DNA from: Streptomyces clavuligerus
Lineage (GTDB): Bacteria > Actinomycetota > Actinomycetes > Streptomycetales > Streptomycetaceae
Length of the DNA: 64,000 nt
NCBI RefSeq assembly: GCF_005519465.1
Contig: NZ_CP027859.1
Location: 248,001 to 312,000, forward strand
Direction: 5' to 3'
The first letter of the stretch is position 1, and each line of letters opens with the position of its first letter. The notes beneath the pieces were generated by a model. The model did no database searches and had not been told where the DNA came from. It saw nothing but the letters and a program-made list of their open reading frames with translations. This document shows, in pieces, positions 17,001-25,499 of this stretch. The translations under genes were made by a program, and so were the position numbers.

Positions 17001-17599
17001 GAGGTGGTCTCCAGGGCGGGCAGGGGTTCGGCCCACAGCGCCTTGCCGACACCGGGGGCCGATTCGCTGACCAGACCGGTGCTCTGGTAGCGCTGCTGGG
17101 GGGTGTCGCAGCCGAGGATGCGCTCGTAGTAGCCCCGGGTCGTCACGGTGTTCAGACCGATGTAGTAGATCGCTCCGGTGCCGGGGTTGGCGGTGTAGCG
17201 GACCTCGGTCTGTTTCTCGACCGTGTTCTCCTGGGCGGCGGTGAAGCCGAACTCCGCGGAGAGCATGGTCTCCACGCTCACGAACCAGGCGTTGAAGCTG
17301 GCGGTGGCGCTGATGCCGAGGTTGGTCGAGTTGCTGAAGGAGCGGGTGAAGGTCTCGCTGACCCGCTCGGTGTACTCCATCGGCTCGGTCCCCTTGCGGT
17401 TGTCGAAGAGGAACCGGTCCGCGACCACCCGGGTGATCTCCGGCTCGCCCACCTGGACGAAGTGCCACTGACCGTCGCACTGCACATTCCAGGGATCCGC
17501 CGCCGCGGCCGCGCCAGGTGCCGCCCCGCCGACGGCCAGTACGCACACACCCGCCACCACGCCCGCCCGGCGTCGGATCCCCTGCCACGGCCGGCTCAT
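16997..17599 (-). CDS. Secreted protein resembling an aerolysin-type pore former
   Basis: This 200-residue protein has a signal peptide (VVAGVCVLAVGGAAPGAAAA) and a Trp-rich start of the mature part. A long alternating Ser/Thr/hydrophobic stretch follows (ERVSETFTRSFSNSTNLGIS, then ATASFNAWFVSVETMLSAEF and VEKQTEVRYTANPGTGAIYY). Such amphipathic beta pairs with Ser/Thr-rich strands are characteristic of the membrane-spanning module of aerolysin/ETX-MTX2 beta-pore-forming proteins. The protein is shorter than most members. Stop and start codons overlap with both neighbours (ATGA), so the three secreted proteins are made together. The pore-former reading is by pattern only. Confidence 0.5.
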   Translation of the reverse strand: MSRPWQGIRRRAGVVAGVCVLAVGGAAPGAAAAADPWNVQCDGQWHFVQVGEPEITRVVADRFLFDNRKGTEPMEYTERVSETFTRSFSNSTNLGISATASFNAWFVSVETMLSAEFGFTAAQENTVEKQTEVRYTANPGTGAIYYIGLNTVTTRGYYERILGCDTPQQRYQSTGLVSESAPGVGKALWAEPLPALETTS

Positions 17600-18063
17600 G
17601 ACAGGTCCGCCAGTTGGAGTGCCGTCGCCTGGGTGTCGGGGTCCGCGGTCCAGTACACAAGAGGGCCCAAGGGATTCTTCAGCTGGAGGTCCGCCGACAC
17701 ACTCTCCTTCGACCGCACCTGCCGCCACTCGATGGTGTAGGTCGCGACCGGCGGGTCCTGACATTTAATGCCCGGGTTGAAGACAGCGCAGTCGTAGACG
17801 ACCACGGACAGATCGCGGCGGGCCCGCCCCGGGTTGGTGAAGGTGAGCCGCTTCACCGCCTGGGTGCCGGCCGCGGCATCGCACAGCGACAGGGTTCCCC
17901 CGGTGACCGTCGCGTCCAGACACACCTCCGCCACCGGTGCCGCCCCGGCCCGGGGCGGCTGAGCACTCGCCTGGGCGGCCGGTGCAGCGCCACCGGCCAC
18001 GAGGGCGAACAGCGGTACCGCCAGCACCGCCACGCGCCGGTTCCGCCGTCTGGGTCCGGACAT
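17596..18063 (-). CDS. Secreted hypothetical protein, first gene of a three-gene operon
   Basis: The ATG at 18063 follows a GAGGAGA ribosome site and begins a 155-residue protein with a classic signal peptide (basic MSGPRRRNRR, then VAVLAVPLFALVAGGAAPAAQAS). The mature part looks beta-rich: VCLDATVTGGTLSLCDAAA, VKRLTFTNPGRARRDLSVVV and YTIEWRQVRSKESVSADLQL. Four Cys could form two disulfides. An Ig-like or jelly-roll binding domain is plausible. Its stop overlaps the start of the aerolysin-like gene. I do not recognise the family. Confidence 0.55.
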   Translation of the reverse strand: MSGPRRRNRRVAVLAVPLFALVAGGAAPAAQASAQPPRAGAAPVAEVCLDATVTGGTLSLCDAAAGTQAVKRLTFTNPGRARRDLSVVVYDCAVFNPGIKCQDPPVATYTIEWRQVRSKESVSADLQLKNPLGPLVYWTADPDTQATALQLADLS

Positions 18064-18462
18064 GGGCTTCTCCTCACACAGCACAACGCGCACAGCCCCG
18101 GTGGGACGCGCACCTCCACCGCCCCGACCCGGTACGAGCCTTTACGGGCCCTCCGGATACGGGTCCCTTCCAGTACGGACCGGATCCGGTACCAGGGTCC
18201 GGTACCGGGGATTCGCAGGCCGTTTTCCCGTCGCCACCCGCTCTGTCACGCCGCCGCACCGCAGCTGCACCCGCACGGACCACATCATCCGGCCACCTGG
18301 GTGTCCCAGGCCCGGCGCCCCGTACCGCAAACCCACTCCCCCGGTGACCCGATGGTGTGATCTTCCGGCCGGGCGGGGCGGGTTCCCGACACCGGGGTGA
18401 CCGGCTCCCGCACACTCGGCCCGTACCCATCCCCTGTGCCCCACCACGCTGGAGGAGCAACG
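18064..18462. promoter_or_regulatory. Divergent intergenic region with short inverted motifs
   Basis: This 400-base gap separates the leftward secreted-protein operon from a rightward gene, so it should hold two promoters. Near 18185-18215 there are two close copies of TCCGGTACC. I cannot assign -35/-10 elements with confidence, and no short gene is convincing. Confidence 0.35.
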
Positions 18463-18804
18463 GTGACCACTTCACCGGACAGCGCACCACGGCGGCCCGC
18501 CCGCCCACGGTGGCGCCGCGCGGCCGCCCTCGGTGGGGCCGCCCTGACGGGTGCCGCCGTGTTCGGTGTCACCGGGGCGACGGTCACCACCCCGGCCGCC
18601 GCGCCGAACCGGTCTCCCATCACGGCGCCGGGTCCCGCGCTGAGAGCCGGCACCGGCTACGAGTACATCTGGGCGAGCGCCCAGCCCAACGGGAACATCG
18701 CCCAGCTGACGGATCTCGGCGCGGACGGCTGGGAGGTCGTCGCCCCCATCTCCCAGGCCAACGGCGGCTACTGGATCTTCCTTCTGCGCCGCCCACTGGC
18801 CTAA
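18463..18804 (+). CDS. Membrane-anchored DUF4177-like protein
   Basis: The GTG at 18463 has a strong GGAGGAG site. The 113-residue protein has a basic N-terminus, one hydrophobic segment (AAALGGAALTGAAVFGVTGA), and a small C-terminal domain with YEYIW, LTDLGADGWEVVAPI and GYWIFLLRRPL. That domain matches the DUF4177 pattern (an aromatic strand, then LG-EGWELV, then FLLKR), here placed outside the membrane. The function of the family is unknown. It is transcribed away from the secreted-protein operon. Confidence 0.6.
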   Translation: MTTSPDSAPRRPARPRWRRAAALGGAALTGAAVFGVTGATVTTPAAAPNRSPITAPGPALRAGTGYEYIWASAQPNGNIAQLTDLGADGWEVVAPISQANGGYWIFLLRRPLA

Positions 18805-18815
18805 GGTCCTGCTCA

Positions 18816-18965
18816 CGCGACGGGGTGAAGTCGACGTCCTGCTTCGGGCCGTACGCCTCGGGCCGGAGGCCAAGCTCGTGCGTGGAGTACTCGCTGAACC
18901 GGTTGATGTGCTCCGTCAGGTACGGCGAGATATGGGCCAGGTCCTCCGGGGACAGGTGTGGCGGA
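18816..18965 (-). pseudogene. C-terminal scar of a Tn3-family transposase
   Basis: On the minus strand this segment reads LSPEDLAHISPYLTEHINRF, then YSTHELGLRPEAY and VDFTP. The SPYxxEHINRFG pattern is the hallmark C-terminus of Tn3-family DDE transposases. The rest of the protein (about 900 residues) is missing and no inverted terminal repeat was recognised. It marks an old transposition or recombination event at the end of the 18.5-kb gene. Confidence 0.6.
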
Positions 18966-19667
18966 GCCGGTACCGGCGGGCGGCACGCTCCTGGAGCAGG
19001 CCCTGGCTGTTCGCTGCGCGGGGGGGGGCCATGCCGGGGCAGAGGAGCACCAGTTCGGCGGACCGTGGGGCCGGGGGTGCGGTGGCGGAGTCCGGTAGGG
19101 ACGTCGGGGCAGCGGCGGCCGGTCGCACGGGCGATCTCGCAGGCACGATGCTGAGATGGTCGTTGCCGGTTTTGGTCACGGTCGTCTCCACAGCGGGGTC
19201 TCCCACACTTCCCGCCGGACGTCGCGTACACGGTGCCGGGCAGAAGGGGTCTCTGCTGGTGATCTGCGCGGGACCCTGGTGCGGTCCTTGTCCGGCGGCG
19301 TCGCCCGGGTGCGGCGTCCGCGCGGGGTGACAGCGAACATCGGCGGTTCGCGGCATGCCGACGTGTGCGGGGATCGCTGTAGCGGCCCGGGGTGAGCACG
19401 CGGAGGAGGATCACGCACCCCGGCCGGGCAGCGTGTGCGGGAACCGCGCGCCCGGCTTCGGGGGCTTTCCGGGGTCCGCGGGGTCTTGCCCGTCGGGGGC
19501 AACCCGCCCGTCGGCTGCGGAAGCCGGCCCAGGGCCGTCCCTGATGCCCGTCCGGGACCGGACCGGTCTGCTCATCGTCCGGCGGACGCGGTGTCAGAGG
19601 AGTTGCATAGATCGCTGACCGGGATTCACCGGATATACCGGGATGAGAGCTGAAGGTCGGGGTCGGG
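18966..19667. other. Gene-poor stretch
   Basis: No gene here is convincing on either strand. Frames are short and shift in composition. A minus-strand peptide with TTVTKTGNDHLSIVPARSP near 19140-19200 could be a gene end, but has no recognisable domain. The stretch is flanked by the Tn3 scar and frameshifted genes, consistent with decayed DNA. Confidence 0.35.
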
Positions 19668-20226
19668 GTGCACGGGTGGAACACGGGACAGCGGGCGCGG
19701 TGGGTGCTTGATCCGCTGGTGGGGGTGGGGCCGCTGCGGTTCGATGAGCCCGGACCGGGTCGCGGACGCGGTGGGCGGGGCCGTCGCGGAGCGGTCGCGG
19801 GGCGGGGTGTGGGAGGAGTACGGCGAGACGGGCGTGACCGCGCTCTACGGGCCGGGCCCGCGGCCGGGACTGGTCACGGTGGCGGTCGCCGCGCAGGGCG
19901 GGCCGCCGGTGCGCCTCGGAGGTGTCGAGCTGGTCGGCCGGGTGCCGTCCGAGGTGTACGCGGATCTTCACGGCCTGGCGCGCCGGGAGGCCGTGACCGT
20001 GCGGGTGAGCCGGGGCGGTGATCCGCGGGCCACGGTGTGGGGGCTGTCCCTGGGCGCCGGGCAGGAGTGGGAGGTGATGCCAGGCGGGTACCGGCAGCGG
20101 ACGGACCGGGTGCTCACCAATGCCCTGTTCACCGCTCCCGGCCTGGCGGCAGATCCCTGCGGGGCGGAGCCGGTCCGGCGGTGGCGACAGGACCGCAGGC
20201 CGGAGCCGGATACGGGGGCGGGGTAA
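19668..20226 (+). pseudogene. Hypothetical protein gene, probably frameshifted (paralogue of the next gene)
   Basis: One frame gives WVLDPLVGVGPLRF and is then followed, one frame over, by MSPDRVADAVGGAVAER. The latter continues as a regular protein (YGETGVTALYGPGPRPGLVT, EVYADLHGLARREAVTVRV, WGLSLGAGQEWEVMPGGY) to a stop at 20226. The downstream gene has the same PLxxVxGPLRFGMxPxEVA opening, so the two are paralogues. An alternative is that translation starts at the ATG at 19745. The family function is unknown; tandem copies of such genes in Streptomyces often look like immunity or effector-associated proteins, but nothing here proves it. Confidence 0.4.
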
Positions 20227-20232
20227 GGGCCC

Positions 20233-21091
20233 GTGCCCGGTGACCGGGAGCGGTCCCGCTGGGACTGGACGCCGCTGGAGCGTGTGCGGCCCGCTGCGGT
20301 TCGGGATGCGGCCGCACGAGGTGGCGGCGTCCCTGGGCGGCGCGGTGCCTCACGCCCGTGCCGGCCACGGTCCCTGGTGGTGGCGCGCCGAGGCCGGGAC
20401 GTGGAGGGTGACCGGGGAGCGCTTCGCGGACTGCTTCCAGATCCACGTCCTGGACGAACGGTCCGAAGGCGACTTCGGCGGCGTGTGGACCCGTCAGACC
20501 GTCCTGGACGGACTCGCCGTGCTCGACGACGCCCTGGCCATCGGTACGGCGGTCAACGACACCGTGGCGGTCGGCGTATACGTCCTCGCCCACCGGCCGG
20601 ACAACGACAGCGACGAGTTCGACCACGTCGTCGAGGCGAGCCTCCACACCCCCTTGGGACAGCTCCTCGTGATGGGCTGCACCGACTGCCTGGACGACGC
20701 GGCCCGGTTCGACGCGCCTGCCGGCTGGAGCCGGGTCCGCGCCTCGCGCCGGAACATCGCCGCCGCCGTCCGCTGGTCCGAGTCCGACGAGGAGCCCGAA
20801 AACCACCGCGGAGGTCCGGCTCCAGACCTGGCCGGCCCCGTACTCCGGGCCGCGCATCGTCAAGCGCTGGACCCCGGCACAGAGCTGACCCACTGCGGCG
20901 CGCTCCGACGTGCTCACCGCGCCACCGCACACCCCACGGCATCAGCCCTCCCCCGGCGTCCCCGCCGGGACTGCCGCCGCGCCCCGCGCACCCCGCCCGA
21001 AGCACGGCCGTACGCTCCCCTGCCCCTACTCGGGTCCCGTCACACGGTCGAGCCGGACAGCCTCGGCCCAGCGCGTTGGGCCGCCCGCTGA
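20233..21091 (+). pseudogene. Paralogous hypothetical gene, frameshifted near its start
   Basis: GTG at 20233 begins RSRWDWTPLERV. Near 20285-20290 the frame must shift by one to continue CGPLRFGMRPHEVAASLGGA, then a Trp-rich segment (GPWWWRAEAGTWRVTGERF), ADCFQIHVLDERSEG and VNDTVAVGVYVLAHRPDND. The C-terminal ~100 residues are low-complexity Arg/Pro-rich and probably not original coding sequence. It shares its N-terminal motif with the preceding gene, and both appear broken at almost the same position. Confidence 0.4.
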
Positions 21092-21319
21092 GGATTGCGG
21101 ACCTTCGCCCGCCGGAGCCAAGTCAGCAAGCGACCGGTGTGCCGGGGCCGGTCCGGCTCGCGGCCCGCAACCCCACCTACGCCCCGTTCCCCGCCCAGGA
21201 CGCCGTCATCCCCGTCAACGCCATCGCTGTCCTGCACGCCCTGTGCCGCTGTGCCGGGCACGACGCACAGCCTGGGCAGAAGTCCCCGCCTCCCGGCGGG
21301 CCGGAGAGAAGCGAGCACG

Positions 21320-22380
21320 GTGCACGATCACGGGGCAACCGGACCCGACACACCCGTCTGCCTCCGGCTGGTGTCCGAGCACGGCGACGCCCTCACGGAG
21401 GTGTGCCGTGCCGCTGAGCACACCCGCCAGGTGGCCGCCGACGTACTCGGCCCCACCCGCCCCGCCGCAACGCGTCCGGGGCACAGTGGTGCACGCTGCG
21501 GAAGAACCGGTCGAGCACCGGGACTTGGGGGGCGTCTGTCCACGCCGGACGGTGGGTGAAGCCGAACACGGCGCGCGCAGCGGCGGCCACCCGCCCGCGG
21601 GTCCGCGTCGACGGGGGGTGCGGCCGAGGCGAGGCGGAGGAGTTCACTCCGGACGTGTTCGCTCCGGACGTTCTGGGGAGCCCGGTCCCGTTCTGGACGG
21701 AGCCCGCCGGGCGCCTGGCGCAGGAGGGCACCGGTGCTCGGCTCCGCCCGGAGGCGGTGTCCTCGCCGGAGAGCGCCGTTGTCGCTGTCTCCGGGCTCGC
21801 CGGGCGCAGCTTCCAACTGGACCTCAACCAGGACCTCGTGCACGAGCTGTGCCGCACCCCCACCTGCCCCCGCCGGATGGTGATCTGAGCCCTCACCCGG
21901 TGCGAGGCGCACCTCGCCGACTGCTCCCCGGACGCCCTCTGCTCCATGGCCCAGGCGTGGGGGCGCGCTCAGTACGACGAGCACAGCCGGGGCAATCCCG
22001 CCGTCCTCGAAAGCATCCCCACGCCGACCTCCTGGTCAGGGCAGCCGTCGCCCACGGCGCGTACGGGACGGTCTCCACCGCCCTGCTCCACGCGCTCTTC
22101 GAGGACCCCGGCCTGATCGACAAGGTGTACGGGAACCCCGAGGAGGCCCTGGCCGTGCGGGACTCCATGGACCGCGAACGGCAACGGCTCGACTCCGTCG
22201 CCACCGCGGAGGCACGCCGGATCCGGAAGGAGACCGGAACCTGCCCGGCCTGCCGCCGACCGCTCCCCTCCCGCGGCGGCGTGCCCTGCTTCCCGCCGCG
22301 GTACTGCTCGAAGGAGTGCGTGCCGGTGCCGTCCCGCCCGGCGGTGCGGCGCGGCCCGTGGAGCCCCGCACCGCAGTGGT
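21320..22380 (+). pseudogene. Remains of a Cys-motif hypothetical protein
   Basis: A plausible start at GTG 21320 (GAGAAG upstream) reads DHGATGPDTPVCLRLVSEHG, then AEHTRQVAADVLG, before losing coherence. Coherent pieces in other frames follow: FQLDLNQDLVHELCRTPTCP near 21810, then ADLLVRAAVAHGAYGTVSTA and DPGLIDKVYGNPEEALAV, and a final ETGTCPACRRPLP...CSKEC near 22240-22320. The order suggests one or two old genes with several frameshifts. The paired CPAC/CSKEC motif could be a zinc site. I cannot assign a function. Confidence 0.35.
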
Positions 22381-22640
22381 GCCCCGTCGTGGCGGGCACG
22401 TCCTGTCCCCGGCCACGCCCCGCGGGGGCGCACAGTCCACCCCCGCGGGGCACTCCCCCTGCCCTGCGCGGCCTGACCACGGGGCAGGGCGGCCCGGCCG
22501 GTATCCGTGCACCGGCGGTCCGGCGGGGGAAACCCCGCGAGAGCACGGGGCGTGATCAAGGCGACCGGAAAGCGTCTTTCACGGCCAGGCCACGAAAGGG
22601 GAAGCTCACCGTGTTCATGTGACTACTGATGGGAGTTCCT

Positions 22641-23447
22641 GTGCGGTTCCACCGGACCCTCTGGCCCGCCGCCGTGCTCGCCCTGTCCGCGGCGCTGCTC
22701 GCCCCGGCGGCCCCGGCGGCGGCTGCCCCGCCGCCGATCCTGGGCGGGAAGACGGTTGCCATCAAGGACGCGCCCTACACGGCGTTCATCCGGCTCAACG
22801 GCCTCGACTGGAAGCGGTGCGGGGGAACGATCGTCGCCCCGCGCAAGGTCGTCACGGCGGCCCACTGCGTCCGCGCGGCCGACAACGGCGCCGCGAGCCT
22901 TGAGGTGATCACCGGCCGTACCAAGCCGGTCAAGGACACCGGAGGCAAGCTCGCCAAGGTCACCCGGGCCTGGATCCACCCCGACTACGGCAAGCTCCCC
23001 AACCCCCAGAACAACGACATCGCCGTCCTCACCCTCGACAGCGACGCCTCGGGCACCGCTCTCGCCCTGCCCAAGCAGGGCGAGACCGCCTTCACCGCCG
23101 CCGGTACGGTCGGCACCCTCTACGGCTGGGGCATGACCAGCGACGGCGACCCGCTGACCGTCTCCGAGAGCCTGCGGACACTGAACGAGACCATCCTCCC
23201 CGCCGCCGACTGCACCAAGGCCGAGAAGATCCACGACGCGAAGACCATGCTCTGCGCCTCCTACACCGCCAACTCAACCGGCTTCTGCAGCGGCGACTCC
23301 GGCGGCCCCCTGGTCATCGGCGGCAAACTCGCCGGAGTGATCTCCTTCAACAGCGCGATGGGCTGCTCGGCCCCGGACAGGGCCGACTTCTACATGCGCG
23401 CCTCCGCCTACACCGACCTGATCAAAAAGCAGATCGACACCCCCTGA
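22641..23447 (+). CDS. Secreted trypsin-fold serine protease (S1A) with altered S1 pocket
   Basis: The 268-residue preproprotein has a signal peptide (basic start, LALSAALLAPAAPAAAA). A complete chymotrypsin-fold domain follows with the catalytic triad in TAAHC (His), NNDIAVL (Asp) and GDSGGPL (Ser). The residue six before the catalytic Ser, which sets primary specificity (189 in trypsin), reads Gly in GFCSGDSGGP rather than Asp. Trypsin-like Arg/Lys cleavage is therefore not expected. I prefer GTG 22641 because GGGAG lies five bases upstream; ATG 22629 is in frame. It faces the end of the peptide cluster and is probably unrelated to it. Confidence 0.8.
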   Translation: MRFHRTLWPAAVLALSAALLAPAAPAAAAPPPILGGKTVAIKDAPYTAFIRLNGLDWKRCGGTIVAPRKVVTAAHCVRAADNGAASLEVITGRTKPVKDTGGKLAKVTRAWIHPDYGKLPNPQNNDIAVLTLDSDASGTALALPKQGETAFTAAGTVGTLYGWGMTSDGDPLTVSESLRTLNETILPAADCTKAEKIHDAKTMLCASYTANSTGFCSGDSGGPLVIGGKLAGVISFNSAMGCSAPDRADFYMRASAYTDLIKKQIDTP

Positions 23448-23611
23448 CGACTGATCAGGTCCGGCACTGCGGGTCTGTCCAAGTGGTCGGCCAACGGGCG
23501 GGGAGCAGCCCGGTCAATCGTTCAGGGAACTGCTCCCCCGTCGGACCCGCCCTGCTCGCCCTCGTCGTCCTCGCCCTCCGCGGCCGGGTCGAACGCTGAG
23601 GCGGCGGGCCG

Positions 23612-24859
23612 TCACAGCACGTAGACGCGGTCCTTGAGGGCGCGGACGCGCGCGTAGTCCGCGAGGACCGCCTCCTGGGTCGGCCCGGTCAGATGGACCC
23701 GCATCGTGCAGGTGGCCAGGTCGACCGTGGGCCGGATGCGCTGCCCCGGCGCCAGGTTCAGCACCGTCCGGCGCACGGTCGGCAGGGCGCCGATCCGGGC
23801 CACGACCTCCTCGTCGACGGCCCGGACGACACCGTCCGCCGTGGTCGCGACGGTGTATCCCATCGCGGCCTGGCGGGGGCGGTAGCTCCGTCCCGCGTAA
23901 CGCCGCCGGAACTCCCCGGGATCCGTGTGGGCGAGGACCGTCAGATCCGCCTGGTTCTGCCCGAGGCACAGGTCGTGCACCTCGGGGAGCATGCCGCCGC
24001 TGAGCCGGGCCCCGGTCTCCACGAGCGCCGGCCCCCGGGAGGTCATCTTCACCTCGCTGTGCGCGGGCCCGTGGCGGATGCCCAGGGCGTCCAGGGCCTG
24101 GCGCACATAGGCCATGAGCTGGGGCGCGGGCGCGTCGCCGGGCGGTACGAGGATGTCCTTGTCGTAGAGGTTCCGGCCGTCGACGAGGGTCTTCTCGTAC
24201 TTCCAGACGCTGCTGACGAAGTGTTCCCCGTCGCGGCTGACGGTGTCGACGATGTACTCGTCGCCGTCGAGGTAGGACTGGACGAGGACTTCGGTGTTCG
24301 GCGCTCCGAAGGCGTCCCGGCTCGTCAGCACCTGTTCGGCCGCCCGCCGGACCTCGTCGGCCGTGGCGCAGACGGTGACCCCGTCCGTGTTGCACGAACG
24401 GAGCGGCTTCAGCACCACCGGGTAGCTCCCCCGGGCCCGGACCCAGGCGACGATCTCGTCCGCCCGGCCGCTGCGGAACTGGTCCGCGCAGCACAGCCCG
24501 GCCGCGCGCAGGGCCTCGGCCATGGCGTACTTGTCCCGGCGGGCCCCGGACAGCCGGGTGCCGTTCGTGGGCAGCCCCAGCGTCTCGCTGAGCCGGTCGG
24601 CCAGCGGCACCCCGGGCTCCTGGCCCGCGATGACGCAGACCGGGTCGTACTCCTTGAGCCGCCGCACGGTGGAGGCGTCGTCGGTGTGGACGATGTTCTC
24701 CCGGTAGACCGAGAGGTCCGGCGGGGTCCAGGAGGGGATCGGCTCCGGTGTGCTCTGCACATGCACGACGGAGAAGCCCCGGCGGGCGAAGGCAGGCGGC
24801 AGCGAGGCGGCGTTGTAGTAGCCGTCCACGACGACGGCGGTGGGTGCGCTCGTGGGCAT
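23612..24859 (-). CDS. ATP-grasp amino-acid ligase, block A
   Basis: This 415-residue ATP-grasp enzyme activates a carboxylate as acyl phosphate and joins it to an amine. Motifs are the ATP-binding strand VVLKPLRSCNTDGV near residue 145, EVLVQSYLDGDEYIVDTVSR near 195, and the metal-binding ETGARLSGGMLPE near 285. Size and order resemble the ATP-grasp ligases that form amide bonds in small peptide antibiotics. ATG 24859 has a GAGG site. It is the last gene of block A, downstream of panD and the carbamoyltransferase. Beta-alanine from PanD is an obvious candidate substrate; ligation of a DAP-derived amine is another. Specificity is inferred from context only. Confidence 0.75.
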   Translation of the reverse strand: MPTSAPTAVVVDGYYNAASLPPAFARRGFSVVHVQSTPEPIPSWTPPDLSVYRENIVHTDDASTVRRLKEYDPVCVIAGQEPGVPLADRLSETLGLPTNGTRLSGARRDKYAMAEALRAAGLCCADQFRSGRADEIVAWVRARGSYPVVLKPLRSCNTDGVTVCATADEVRRAAEQVLTSRDAFGAPNTEVLVQSYLDGDEYIVDTVSRDGEHFVSSVWKYEKTLVDGRNLYDKDILVPPGDAPAPQLMAYVRQALDALGIRHGPAHSEVKMTSRGPALVETGARLSGGMLPEVHDLCLGQNQADLTVLAHTDPGEFRRRYAGRSYRPRQAAMGYTVATTADGVVRAVDEEVVARIGALPTVRRTVLNLAPGQRIRPTVDLATCTMRVHLTGPTQEAVLADYARVRALKDRVYVL

Positions 24860-24972
24860 GGCATTCCTCAGTGGATCGCGGGATCGGAGGATCGGGGGGC
24901 GGATCGGGGTCGGAGGATCGGGGGGCCGGGCTCCGTGGCCGGGAGGTCTGTCCGCGGGCCGAGGGGCCGGGC

Positions 24973-25395
24973 TCAGCCCGCGGTGTGGACGGCGTCGCCG
25001 CGCCGCGCCCCGGGCAGGGCGCCGGGGTCCGCCGGGTCCTGGCCGAGCGTGGCGACCCGGTTGTGCTCGTCCACGAAGACGACGCGGGGCTCCTGCTCCC
25101 CCGCCGTGGCCTCCGGGCACATCCGGTAGGCGATGACGATCACCAGGTCGCCGACGCCGATCAGCCGGGCGGCGGCGCCGTTGATGCCGACCACACCGGA
25201 CCCCTTCGGCCCCTTGATCACATAGGTCGAGAGCCGGTTGCCGTTGTCGATGTCGACGATGTCGACCTTCTCGCCGGGGAGCAGACCGGCCGCGGTCATC
25301 AGCTCCTCGTCCAGGGTCAGCGATCCGACGTAGTGCAGATCGGCCTGGGTGACGGTGGCCCGGTGGATCTTGGACTTGAGCATGGTCAGATACAT
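24973..25395 (-). CDS. panD: Aspartate 1-decarboxylase
   Basis: This 140-residue protein matches PanD, which decarboxylates L-aspartate to beta-alanine with a self-made pyruvoyl cofactor. The cleavage site that creates the cofactor is intact: Gly24-Ser25 in [25 protein letters not shown] at the N-terminus and [19 protein letters not shown] near residue 75-95 are family signatures. The C-terminal ~20 residues extend slightly past the usual length. ATG 25395 has a perfect AGGAGG site. Streptomyces needs only one panD for pantothenate, so a copy between a carbamoyltransferase and an ATP-grasp ligase of an NRPS locus suggests beta-alanine supplied as a building block. Confidence 0.9.
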   Translation of the reverse strand: MYLTMLKSKIHRATVTQADLHYVGSLTLDEELMTAAGLLPGEKVDIVDIDNGNRLSTYVIKGPKGSGVVGINGAAARLIGVGDLVIVIAYRMCPEATAGEQEPRVVFVDEHNRVATLGQDPADPGALPGARRGDAVHTAG

Positions 25396-25499
25396 GGCGT
25401 CCTCCTCGTTCGCGGAGCGTTCGGGTCGTTCGGGGCGCTGAGAGCGGTGCGCTGAAGGTGGTGCGCCGGGGGCGGGGCGCTGGAGGCGTTCGCCGGCGC

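Noticed and set aside
24973..25395. PanD as an ordinary pantothenate gene
   Set aside because: No panC or panB lies nearby and the gene is embedded in the leftward biosynthetic run. Rejection is provisional until genome copy number is known.
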